A stretch of DNA of 6,110 nt from Deltaproteobacteria bacterium (GTDB lineage: Bacteria; Desulfobacterota; DSM-4660; Desulfatiglandales; B25-G16). Under the pieces are notes generated by a model. That model saw only the letters and a program-made list of their open reading frames with translations, did no database searches and was not told the origin of the DNA. Where the stretch lies: positions 1 through 6,110 of the forward strand of contig QMLT01000115.1 of NCBI GenBank assembly GCA_003646875.1, in the 5' to 3' direction. Position numbers and translations under genes: made by a program. Shown one piece after another: positions 1-5,059 of this stretch; position 1 is the stretch's first letter, and the number at the start of each line of letters is the position of its first letter.

Positions 1-57
1 AATTATATAATAATCTTGGTGACTTGGTGTCTTTGTGGCTGAATAGCTACTGCCTTT
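1..57. repeat. Degenerate short tandem repeat downstream of pyrC
   Basis: The 57 bases beyond the pyrC stop contain an imperfect array of roughly 9-base units on the plus strand (cttggtgac, ttggtgtct, ttgtggctg; positions 15-41), preceded by an AT-rich stretch. There is no open frame of note and no GC-rich hairpin followed by a T run, so I see no terminator for pyrBC before the window ends. It resembles low-complexity intergenic filler. The role is unknown. Confidence 0.4.
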
Positions 58-1359
58 TCAATTGCCAATTTTTAATTTATCGTTAACAATCCTTCCTCCA
101 ACCATAGTAAGCATGGCCTTGCCTTTCATCCGCCAGCCAATAAAAGGTGAATTATGGCTTTTTGATTGAAAGCTGTCTTTCTTTATCACATAATCATTGT
201 TTGGATCTATTATTGTTAAATCTGCCTCTTTTCCCTCTTCAAGGATGCCGCCTTTTATGCTAAGAATAGAGGCAGGGTTATAGGAAAGTTTTGCTATGGC
301 TGTAGTGAGGTCCATCACCCCTTCCCTTACCAAGGCTAAGGTAAGGGGTAAAGCCGTCTCCAGGCCTATTATTCCAAAGGCGGCCTTATCAAACTCTATA
401 TCTTTCTCAATAGGGCTGTGGGGGGCATGATCAGTTGCAATAACATCTATTACGCCATCAGAGAGTCCTCTTTTTATGGCCTCCACATCCTTGGGTTCTC
501 TCAATGGGGGATACATTTTGGCATTAGTATTAAAGCCAATCACAGCTGTGTGGTCAAGACTAAAATAATGTGGAGCTGTCTCAGCCGTTACAGGAATTCC
601 TTGCTCTTTGGCCTGTCTGATAAATTCAACCGATCCTTCAGTGCTCACATGGGCAATATGAACAGGATATCCCGTTAACTTTGCTAAAAGTATCTCCCGC
701 ACCACCATTATCTCCTCTGATGCCGCTGGAATCCCTGTTAGACCAAGCTTTGTAGAAATACTCCCCTCATGCATAAGGCCCTTATTTGACAGATCAAGAT
801 CTTGACAATGTGAAATAACGGGCAAATGAAAAAAGCATGCGTATTCAATTGCCCTTCTCATAAGTTCACTGTTAGTTACTGGCCTCCCGTCATCAGATAC
901 CGCGACAGCGCCTGCCTGTTTAAGGTCTCCAAATTCAGTTAATACCTCGCTCCTCAAACCCATGCTAATAGCTGCAATGGGATAAACCCTTATCAAATTA
1001 GCCTTTCGCGCCCTCTCCAGTATAAATTCTGTAACAGATCGTGAATCATTGATCGGCCGTGTATTTGGCATACACGCCACAGCAGTAAATCCTCCTGCAG
1101 CGGCTGCGCGGCTTCCGGTGGCAATTGTCTCTTTGTACTCCTCACCTGGCTCCCTGAAATGCACATGCATATCAATGAGACCAGGAGTAATTATCATTCC
1201 TGATGAATCTATTGTCTCTACATCCCTACTATTAGGAGGATTATATTTCCCTGGCGGAATGATGCTTTCAATCTTTCCCTTTTTTATAACAACATCCAGT
1301 TTCTTCTTTGTTCCAGAACGAGGATCTACTAATTCTCCGTCCTTAATCCAGGTTATCAC
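58..1359 (-). CDS. pyrC: Dihydroorotase, type I (PyrC)
   Basis: Catalyses the reversible cyclisation of N-carbamoyl-aspartate to dihydroorotate, the third step of UMP synthesis, in the cytoplasm. The 433-residue protein has the usual length for the bacterial type I family and is an amidohydrolase TIM barrel with a small flanking beta domain at both ends. Metal ligands and substrate residues are visible: HVHFRE at 65-70 (His65, His67), SDDG at 155-158, His184 in ISHCQD, His237 in HIAHVST, TAETAPHY at 258-265, PPLR at 284-287 and ATDHAPHS at 308-315 (Asp310). It therefore looks catalytically active, unlike the degenerate PyrC' partner found in Pseudomonas. The start is GTG, supported by GGAGGGG at 1365-1371 and by the family-typical N-terminus (IKDGELVDP). 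It lies 135 nt after pyrB and is probably cotranscribed with it. The last codons (KLKIGN) and the TGA stop lie inside an AT-rich repeat also found in the pyrB-pyrC spacer. Confidence 0.97.
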   Translation of the reverse strand: MITWIKDGELVDPRSGTKKKLDVVIKKGKIESIIPPGKYNPPNSRDVETIDSSGMIITPGLIDMHVHFREPGEEYKETIATGSRAAAAGGFTAVACMPNTRPINDSRSVTEFILERARKANLIRVYPIAAISMGLRSEVLTEFGDLKQAGAVAVSDDGRPVTNSELMRRAIEYACFFHLPVISHCQDLDLSNKGLMHEGSISTKLGLTGIPAASEEIMVVREILLAKLTGYPVHIAHVSTEGSVEFIRQAKEQGIPVTAETAPHYFSLDHTAVIGFNTNAKMYPPLREPKDVEAIKRGLSDGVIDVIATDHAPHSPIEKDIEFDKAAFGIIGLETALPLTLALVREGVMDLTTAIAKLSYNPASILSIKGGILEEGKEADLTIIDPNNDYVIKKDSFQSKSHNSPFIGWRMKGKAMLTMVGGRIVNDKLKIGN

Positions 1360-1364
1360 CTTTA

Positions 1365-1371
1365 CCCCTCC
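1365..1371 (-). promoter_or_regulatory. Ribosome-binding site of pyrC
   Basis: Minus-strand GGAGGGG. The GGAGG core sits 7 nt before the GTG at 1359. The reading frame stays open further upstream into repeat DNA, so this site, together with the family-typical N-terminus, fixes the start at GTG. Confidence 0.8.
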
Positions 1372-1408
1372 GTATTTGCTCAGAATTCTTCTGGATCTTG
1401 AGCAGACA

Positions 1409-1483
1409 AATGTAAAATCAGCAATGTAAAATTGAAATGCGCCCTGTGCCCTGTGCCTTTAGCAATTAGCAATGTAAAATTGA
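1409..1483. repeat. Direct repeats in the pyrB-pyrC spacer
   Basis: A 16-bp sequence, agcaatgtaaaattga, occurs exactly twice (1420-1435 and 1468-1483), 48 bp apart. Its core aatgtaaaat occurs a third time at 1409-1418. Between the 16-bp copies lies a 7-bp tandem, gccctgt repeated twice plus gcc (1441-1457). These repeats make up more than half of the 135-bp spacer. No promoter or terminator is evident in it. The segment 1454-1481 also resembles the 3' end of pyrC (51-77). Confidence 0.85.
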
Positions 1484-1494
1484 TAATTGAGTAA

Positions 1495-2418
1495 CTACCC
1501 TCCTCCAATTAATAGGTAAAGAAGGGCCATTCTTATGGCCACACCATTGCTCACCTGATCAAGAATCACAGAAAAGGGACCATCAGCCAAGTCTCCTGTT
1601 ATCTCAACACCCCTGTTGATAGGACCTGGATGCATTATGATAACATCCTTTTTTGCCCCTTTGATGAGCTGCGTATTTAATCCAAAAAAAATCGCATACT
1701 CTCTCAGGCTCGGAAATAGAACCTTATCCTGCCTTTCGAGTTGAACCCGCAACAGCATGATAACATCTTTATTTTTCACTGCCTTTACTGGATCGAGGAT
1801 TACTTTTACCCCTAATGATTCGACATCAACTGGAATCATAGTTGGAGGGCCTGATATTGTCACCTCAGCGCCCATTTTCCTCAAGCCTATTATATCGGAT
1901 CTCGCTACCCTGCTATGAGCTATATCGCCAATAATAACGACCTGTAATCCCTTTATCCTGCCCTTCTTTTTCTTTATAGTAAATAAATCAAGCAATGCCT
2001 GGGTTGGATGCTCATGCGTTCCATCTCCTGCATTTATTACCCCTGCATTTACATATTGAGCTAAAAGATGCGGAGCGCCACTGGAAGAATGTCTAAGGAT
2101 AATAATATCTGGATTCATCGCCTGAAGATTCCGAGCGGTATCAATAAGTGTCTCTCCCTTTACCATACTGCTGTCTGTTGCTGAAAGACTTAATGTGTCT
2201 GCACTGAGTCTTTTCGCAGCCATTTCAAACGATGCCTTTGTTCGAGTGCTTGGTTCATAAAAAAAATTGATAATACTTTTACCCCTTAATGTAGGGACCT
2301 TTTTTATATCTCGTGAGGAGATCTCCATCAATGAATCAGCAGTATCCAATATAAGATTTATATCGCTCACTGAGAGTTGATCCATTCCCAATAGGTTTTT
2401 ATGATTAAATCTATACAT
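1495..2418 (-). CDS. pyrB: Aspartate carbamoyltransferase catalytic subunit (PyrB)
   Basis: Transfers the carbamoyl group from carbamoyl phosphate to aspartate, the committed step of pyrimidine synthesis. The 307 residues match the usual catalytic chain. The N-terminal carbamoyl-phosphate domain shows EPSTRT at 55-60, MVKGE at 85-89 (Lys87), LRH at 108-110, and HPTQ at 137-140. The aspartate domain shows HSRVARS at 168-174 (Arg170), MLLRVQLER at 221-229 (Arg224) and HPGPINRG at 263-270. The HSRVARS and HPGPINRG segments resemble Pseudomonas-type chains more than E. coli PyrB. No pyrI regulatory gene is present in the window, so any pyrI-dependent control would need a gene elsewhere. The ATG at 2418 gives the normal N-terminus (FNHKNLLGMDQLS), but the only Shine-Dalgarno-like bases are a weak AGG at 2427-2429, inside an intergenic repeat. 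A terminator separates it from rplQ, so it probably has its own promoter. Confidence 0.97.
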   Translation of the reverse strand: MYRFNHKNLLGMDQLSVSDINLILDTADSLMEISSRDIKKVPTLRGKSIINFFYEPSTRTKASFEMAAKRLSADTLSLSATDSSMVKGETLIDTARNLQAMNPDIIILRHSSSGAPHLLAQYVNAGVINAGDGTHEHPTQALLDLFTIKKKKGRIKGLQVVIIGDIAHSRVARSDIIGLRKMGAEVTISGPPTMIPVDVESLGVKVILDPVKAVKNKDVIMLLRVQLERQDKVLFPSLREYAIFFGLNTQLIKGAKKDVIIMHPGPINRGVEITGDLADGPFSVILDQVSNGVAIRMALLYLLIGGG

Positions 2419-2424
2419 TTAAAG

Positions 2425-2446
2425 TGCCTAAAGTGAGCTAAAGTTA
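2425..2446. repeat. Dispersed 22-bp repeat, copy upstream of pyrB
   Basis: This 22-bp segment matches 4312-4333 at 21 of 22 positions in the same orientation; the one difference is g here against a at the equivalent of 4324. It begins 7 bases upstream of the pyrB ATG, so the pyrB leader ends in this repeat. It is built from units of about 10 bp ending in ctaaag. Confidence 0.85.
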
Positions 2447-2450
2447 AAAG

Positions 2451-2486
2451 TGCCCGCACGCCTCGCAAGCGAGAGCGTTGCGGGCA
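2451..2486. repeat. GC-rich palindrome in the pyrB leader
   Basis: Outer arms are tgcccgca (2451-2458) and tgcgggca (2479-2486), perfectly complementary. Inside them cgc (2459-2461) pairs with gcg (2475-2477) and ctcgc (2462-2466) with gcgag (2469-2473), leaving only single-base bulges at 2474 and 2478. It stands out sharply from AT-rich surroundings. The 11-bp direct repeat ctaaagttaaa flanks it at 2438-2448 and 2490-2500. It lies 33 bases before the pyrB start, within any leader transcript. In the pyrB direction it is followed by an interrupted T-rich stretch, too weak to call a terminator. Confidence 0.85.
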
Positions 2487-2515
2487 GGCCTAAAGTTAAA
2501 GAGGATCTGTTACCC

Positions 2516-2543
2516 ATTGTACCGCAATGATTATCGTTTTAAA
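2516..2543 (-). promoter_or_regulatory. Candidate pyrB promoter
   Basis: On the minus strand TACAAT (2516-2521) matches the -10 consensus at 5 of 6 positions. TTTAAA (2538-2543) lies 16 bp upstream as a 4-of-6 match to -35. It sits just past the terminator, so it could drive pyrBC independently, giving a leader of about 90 nt that contains the GC-rich palindrome. The DNA is AT-rich and chance matches are common. Confidence 0.35.
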
Positions 2544-2584
2544 AAAAGCCCCCTTCCCAATACGTTGGTAAGGAGGCTTTTTTT
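2541..2584. terminator. Bidirectional intrinsic terminator after rplQ
   Basis: A 19-position stem with two mismatches (2551/2574 and 2556/2569) and a 4-base loop at 2561-2564. The arms begin with seven A and end with seven T, so transcripts from either strand carry a GC-containing hairpin followed by a U run. On the minus strand it ends the ribosomal-alpha transcript about 170 nt after the rplQ stop. No plus-strand gene ends here, so the reverse activity would only block antisense transcription. Confidence 0.88.
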
Positions 2585-2650
2585 AAAAAAATAGCAAATA
2601 TTCTTTTGAGCTTCACTTTTTTCTCTTTTCTGCTCAACATTTTCTATTTA

Positions 2651-2751
2651 CCCCGTTAGAAAAAACACCATCCTTCATAGCGGTAATAAAAGAAGAAATA
2701 AATAGTTTGTTCTGGAAGGATTTAAAGCTCTTTCCAAATTTTCTAACGGGG
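2651..2751. mobile_element. MITE-like inverted-repeat element (candidate)
   Basis: Perfect 13-bp terminal inverted repeats, CCCCGTTAGAAAA at 2651-2663 and its complement at 2739-2751, bound a 101-bp segment. Both ends are flanked by the same four bases, ttta (2647-2650 and 2752-2755), as a target-site duplication would leave. A nested 7-bp inverted repeat (atccttc 2670-2676, gaaggat 2715-2721) lies inside. There is no ORF, so if mobile it is non-autonomous. The right-hand ttta contains the rplQ stop codon. It could instead be a fixed 3' UTR hairpin. No second copy is in the window. Confidence 0.5.
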
Positions 2752-2752
2752 T

Positions 2753-3253
2753 TTATGGTTTCTCTACCTTCTCCTTTTCATTTTCAGGAACCTGCTTTTT
2801 TCCTTTGTGGGTAACCTTTTTATCTGAAACCTTCTCGGTAATCTTCTTTTCATCCTTTATATCTTTTTTCCCTGTCGTTTTTCCTGGCTTCTTCTCCTGT
2901 GCCAGTAATAATTGGATAATCGCTAAAGGCGCATTATCACCACTCCTATGACCTGTCTTTAAAATTCTGGTATACCCACCCTGATGGTCTACAAGACGAT
3001 CTTTTATCTGATCAAATAATTTATGGGCAACAGTTTTATCCATAATATAGGAAAGGGCCTGACGTCTTGCATGAAGATTGCCTCTTTTGGCTAAAGTAAT
3101 CATCTTTTCAGCAATAGGACGTAACGCCTTTGCTTTTGCATGTGTTGTTGAAATCTCCTCATATTGGAAAAGAGAAGTGACCAAGTTTCTTAAAACAGCT
3201 CTTCTATGGCCTGTGTCACGGCCCAATTTTTTCCCTGCCTTTCTGTGTCTCAT
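2753..3253 (-). CDS. rplQ: Large-subunit ribosomal protein bL17
   Basis: L17 belongs to the 50S subunit and sits near the exit-tunnel face. Residues 1-119 are a standard L17 core: MRHRKAGKKLGR at the start, RNLVTSLFQYEEISTTHAKAK at 22-42 with Thr/His residues typical of the family, and GYTRILKTGHRSGDNAPLAI at 93-112. The remaining 47 residues (120-166) form a low-complexity tail rich in lysine and glutamate, probably disordered. Its ATG overlaps the rpoA stop by one base (TAATG), so it is likely translationally coupled to alpha, with GAGG about 10 nt upstream inside rpoA. The TAA stop at 2753-2755 touches the end of an inverted-repeat element, and a terminator follows. It is the last gene of the ribosomal-alpha operon. 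Confidence 0.98.
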   Translation of the reverse strand: MRHRKAGKKLGRDTGHRRAVLRNLVTSLFQYEEISTTHAKAKALRPIAEKMITLAKRGNLHARRQALSYIMDKTVAHKLFDQIKDRLVDHQGGYTRILKTGHRSGDNAPLAIIQLLLAQEKKPGKTTGKKDIKDEKKITEKVSDKKVTHKGKKQVPENEKEKVEKP

Positions 3254-4287
3254 TAATTGTGATCCTCTTTTTTGTCTACCTCTTCTTCCTGTTGAGGGAA
3301 GGGAAAATCTTCCAGTTCCATGCCAAACTGCAGATCCATTTCCTCCAGGATTCCCTTTATCTCATTCAGGGACTTCCTCCCAAAATTCTTGGTCTTTAGC
3401 ATTTCACTTTCTGTCTTCTGGACCAACTCGTAAATATACTTTATATTGGCATTCTTCAGACAATTGAATGAGCGTACAGAAAGTTCGAGCTCGCTTACAG
3501 ATCGAAAAAGATTTTCATTTATCTTCTCCTCCTCCTCTTCTTCCTCTTTTTCTTCTTCCGCCTCTTCTTCTTCCTTAAAATTGATAAAAGGGGTAACCTG
3601 TTCCTTTAAAATTTTTGCAGCAAGCGCTAATGCATCTTGCGGGATCACTGTTCCATCTGTCCAGATCTCTAAGGTCAACTTATCATAATCAGTCCTCTGC
3701 CCGACCCTTGCATTCCCAACTACATACGTAACCCTTCTGATGGGTGAAAAGAGAGCATCTATAAATATTATGCCGATTGATTGATCTTCGGTTGCATTCT
3801 TTTCTGCAGGAACATAACCCCGCCCGGTTTTAACAGTCATCTCTGCATGTAAAACAGCATCTTTATTGAGGGTGGCTATATGTTGATCTGGATTCATTAC
3901 CTCCACTTTTCCATCACATATTATATCGCCAGCTGTTACTACCTTTTCCCCTTTATTATCCAGAAAAATTTTAATTTCTTCTTCCTCATCAATTAATTTA
4001 AGGTTTACTCCCTTTAAATTTAAAATGATATCAGTCACATCTTCTTTTACTCCAGGAATAGTGGTAAACTCATGCGGTACACCATCAAATTTTACAGAAA
4101 CAATTGCTGCTCCTTGAAGAGAAGAAAGGAGAATTCGTCTCAATGAATTACCCAAAGTAATCCCGAAACCCCTCTCCAACGGCTCACACACAAATTTCCC
4201 ATAGAAATCAGTGGATGTTTCGGTTTCAATTTCTATCGTTTTGGGTTTAATTAAATCTCTCCAATTTCTCTGAAATAGCTTTTTCAT
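3253..4287 (-). CDS. rpoA: DNA-directed RNA polymerase subunit alpha
   Basis: Alpha dimerises to scaffold RNA polymerase assembly and contacts promoter UP elements and activators. The 344 residues show the N-terminal domain (about 1-237) with EPLERGFGITLGNSLRRILL at 35-54, the dimerisation and beta/beta'-binding core, and GRGYVPAEKN at 155-164. The C-terminal domain runs from about 258 to 325, with the DNA-binding residues preserved: Arg272, Asn275 and Cys276 in VRSFNCL, and Gly303, Lys305 and Ser306 in FGRKS (equivalent to E. coli R265, N268, C269, G296, K298, S299). The linker (239-254) is 14 Glu out of 16 residues, from a GAA/GAG run at 3526-3573. A second acidic tail follows 325. The likely ribosome-binding site is GAGG at 4300-4303, 12 nt from the ATG, a long spacing. 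It overlaps rplQ by one base and is separated from rpsD by 128 bp of repeat-rich DNA. Confidence 0.99.
   Translation of the reverse strand: MKKLFQRNWRDLIKPKTIEIETETSTDFYGKFVCEPLERGFGITLGNSLRRILLSSLQGAAIVSVKFDGVPHEFTTIPGVKEDVTDIILNLKGVNLKLIDEEEEIKIFLDNKGEKVVTAGDIICDGKVEVMNPDQHIATLNKDAVLHAEMTVKTGRGYVPAEKNATEDQSIGIIFIDALFSPIRRVTYVVGNARVGQRTDYDKLTLEIWTDGTVIPQDALALAAKILKEQVTPFINFKEEEEAEEEKEEEEEEEKINENLFRSVSELELSVRSFNCLKNANIKYIYELVQKTESEMLKTKNFGRKSLNEIKGILEEMDLQFGMELEDFPFPQQEEEVDKKEDHN
3526..3573 (-). repeat. GAA/GAG trinucleotide run encoding the alpha linker
   Basis: Sixteen codons, fourteen of them GAA or GAG, interrupted by one Ala and one Lys codon, encode rpoA residues 239-254. On the plus strand this is a pure pyrimidine tract apart from the Ala codon (gcc read as ggc's complement). 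Gains or losses of single units would stay in frame and only change linker length. Confidence 0.85.
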
Positions 4288-4311
4288 AAATATACATTAC
4301 CTCAAAAAAAA

Positions 4312-4333
4312 TGCCTAAAGTGAACTAAAGTTA
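4312..4333. repeat. Dispersed 22-bp repeat, copy upstream of rpoA
   Basis: Same sequence as 2425-2446 with one mismatch and the same orientation, 1887 bp away. It lies 24 bases upstream of the rpoA ATG and forms one arm of the crossed inverted repeats of this spacer. Confidence 0.85.
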
Positions 4334-4351
4334 TAAAGATGGATAATGAAA

Positions 4352-4357
4352 ATTATA
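4352..4357 (-). promoter_or_regulatory. Possible -10 element before rpoA
   Basis: A perfect minus-strand TATAAT, directly preceded by TG, lies in the rpsD-rpoA spacer, 64 bases before the rpoA ATG. No good -35 hexamer is seen at 16-18 bp; TTATGG at a 14-bp spacing is the nearest. An internal rpoA promoter is possible, but a chance match in AT-rich DNA is as likely. Confidence 0.2.
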
Positions 4358-4415
4358 CAGACTTCCCCGCTCCATAATTTTAGGCACTTTAAGTACTTTA
4401 GGCATTTTAGTTCAC

Positions 4416-5045
4416 TTATTTAGAGTAGAGCTCAACTATAAGTTGCTCATTAATAGGCATGGTCAACTCTTCACGATTGGGAAAGGCCTTCACTGTCCCA
4501 CGAAAATTATCTCCATCAATCTCTAACCATGAAGGCATTTCTCGCCTCACAAATGTCTCCTTTGCCTCCAGAATAGCGGGAATCTTCCGACTCTTTTCTT
4601 TTACTGCTATTACATCCCCCTGTCTTACCTGGAAGGAGGGTATATTTACCTTTCTCCCATTCACAGTAAAATGATTATGTCTTACCAGCTGCCGTGCCTG
4701 ATTCCTGGAAGAAGCGAATCCCATCCGAAATACAATATTATCCAATCGACGCTCTAATAATACCAAAAGATTTGTACCTGTAATGCCCTTCTGTCTATCA
4801 GCCTTTACATAATACCTTCGAAACTGCTTTTCTAATATCCCATAGATTCTTTTTGCTTTTTGTTTTTCTCGCAACTGTATCCCGTAATCAGAGATCTTTC
4901 CACCTCTCCTTTGTCCATGCTGACCTGGGGCATAAGAACGCCGTTCAAAACTACATTTATCAGTATAACACCTATCACCTTTTAGGAATAGTTTAAGTTT
5001 TTCACGCCTGCACAACCGGCATGCAGCCTCAATATATCGAGCCAA
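4416..5045 (-). CDS. rpsD: Small-subunit ribosomal protein uS4, zinc-binding form
   Basis: S4 nucleates 30S assembly by binding the 5' domain of 16S rRNA, and in several bacteria it also represses its own operon. The 209 residues match the family. Cys9, Cys12, Cys26 and Cys31 form the zinc knuckle of the C+ type, as in Thermus and Bacillus stearothermophilus S4. The conserved RSYAPGQHG is at 36-44, and the S4 RNA-binding domain runs from about 98 to 160 (LERRLDNIVFRMGFASSRNQ at 97-116, then RHNHFTVNGRKVNIPS). The start is TTG, fixed by AAGGAGG 7 nt upstream and by the family N-terminus MARY; no better ATG is nearby. It follows rpsK by 12 nt. The TAA stop is part of the repeat block filling the spacer to rpoA. 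Confidence 0.99.
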   Translation of the reverse strand: MARYIEAACRLCRREKLKLFLKGDRCYTDKCSFERRSYAPGQHGQRRGGKISDYGIQLREKQKAKRIYGILEKQFRRYYVKADRQKGITGTNLLVLLERRLDNIVFRMGFASSRNQARQLVRHNHFTVNGRKVNIPSFQVRQGDVIAVKEKSRKIPAILEAKETFVRREMPSWLEIDGDNFRGTVKAFPNREELTMPINEQLIVELYSK

Positions 5046-5052
5046 TATTTCC

Positions 5053-5059
5053 CCTCCTT
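5053..5059 (-). promoter_or_regulatory. Ribosome-binding site of rpsD, overlapping the rpsK stop
   Basis: Minus-strand AAGGAGG shares two bases with the rpsK TAA and lies 7 nt before the TTG of rpsD. The strong complementarity and the overlap suggest coupled translation of S11 and S4, and support TTG as the real start. Confidence 0.88.

Larger units (their letters stand above)
2419..2752. other. Spacer between rplQ and pyrB (no gene)
   Basis: A 334-bp gene-free stretch. From rplQ towards pyrB it contains a MITE-like inverted-repeat element (2651-2751), an AT-rich stretch with a short 6-bp inverted repeat (ttgagc 2606-2611, gctcaa 2632-2637), a bidirectional terminator (2541-2584), a weak promoter candidate (2516-2543), a GC-rich palindrome (2451-2486), and a repeat shared with the rpoA upstream region (2425-2446). 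No small ORF with a credible ribosome-binding site was seen on either strand. Confidence 0.8.
4308..4418. repeat. Crossed inverted repeats between rpsD and rpoA
   Basis: Two perfect inverted pairs share this spacer. One is AAAATGCCTAAAGT at 4308-4321 with its complement at 4395-4408 (14 bp). The other is AAGTGAACTAAA at 4318-4329 with its complement at 4406-4417 (12 bp). Because the arms run a-b-a'-b', the two helices cross and would form either alternative hairpins or a pseudoknot. The block starts within the rpsD stop codon and ends 5 bases from the candidate rpoA ribosome-binding site. A partial further unit, taggcacttt, is at 4381-4390. The arms are AT-rich, and the central 4334-4380 is not repetitive. 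Confidence 0.85.

Noticed and set aside
418..678. Plus-strand open frame of 86 codons inside pyrC
   Set aside because: Lies wholly antisense to a fully conserved PyrC coding region; no ribosome-binding site or recognisable domain.
1049..1429. Plus-strand open frame of 126 codons over the pyrC start
   Set aside because: Antisense to conserved PyrC motifs including HVHFRE; composition follows the complementary strand and it runs into repeat DNA.
1409..1483. CRISPR-like array
   Set aside because: Only two exact copies of 16 bp with AT-rich filler between them; no regular repeat-spacer pattern.
2383..2385. Alternative pyrB start at the internal ATG (Met12)
   Set aside because: It would remove the conserved N-terminal NHKNLLG segment and has no better ribosome-binding site.
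2419..2540. PyrR-type attenuator in the pyrB leader
   Set aside because: No PyrR-binding loop consensus and no terminator-quality U run after the GC-rich hairpin.
3078..3688. Two overlapping plus-strand open frames across rplQ and rpoA, one with a long serine run
   Set aside because: The serine run is just the complement of the GAA/GAG glutamate tract; both frames are antisense to conserved genes.
4308..4408. Intrinsic terminator between rpsD and rpoA (stem followed by T8 on the minus strand)
   Set aside because: The stem is AT-rich with a 73-nt loop, and terminating before rpoA in this operon is implausible.
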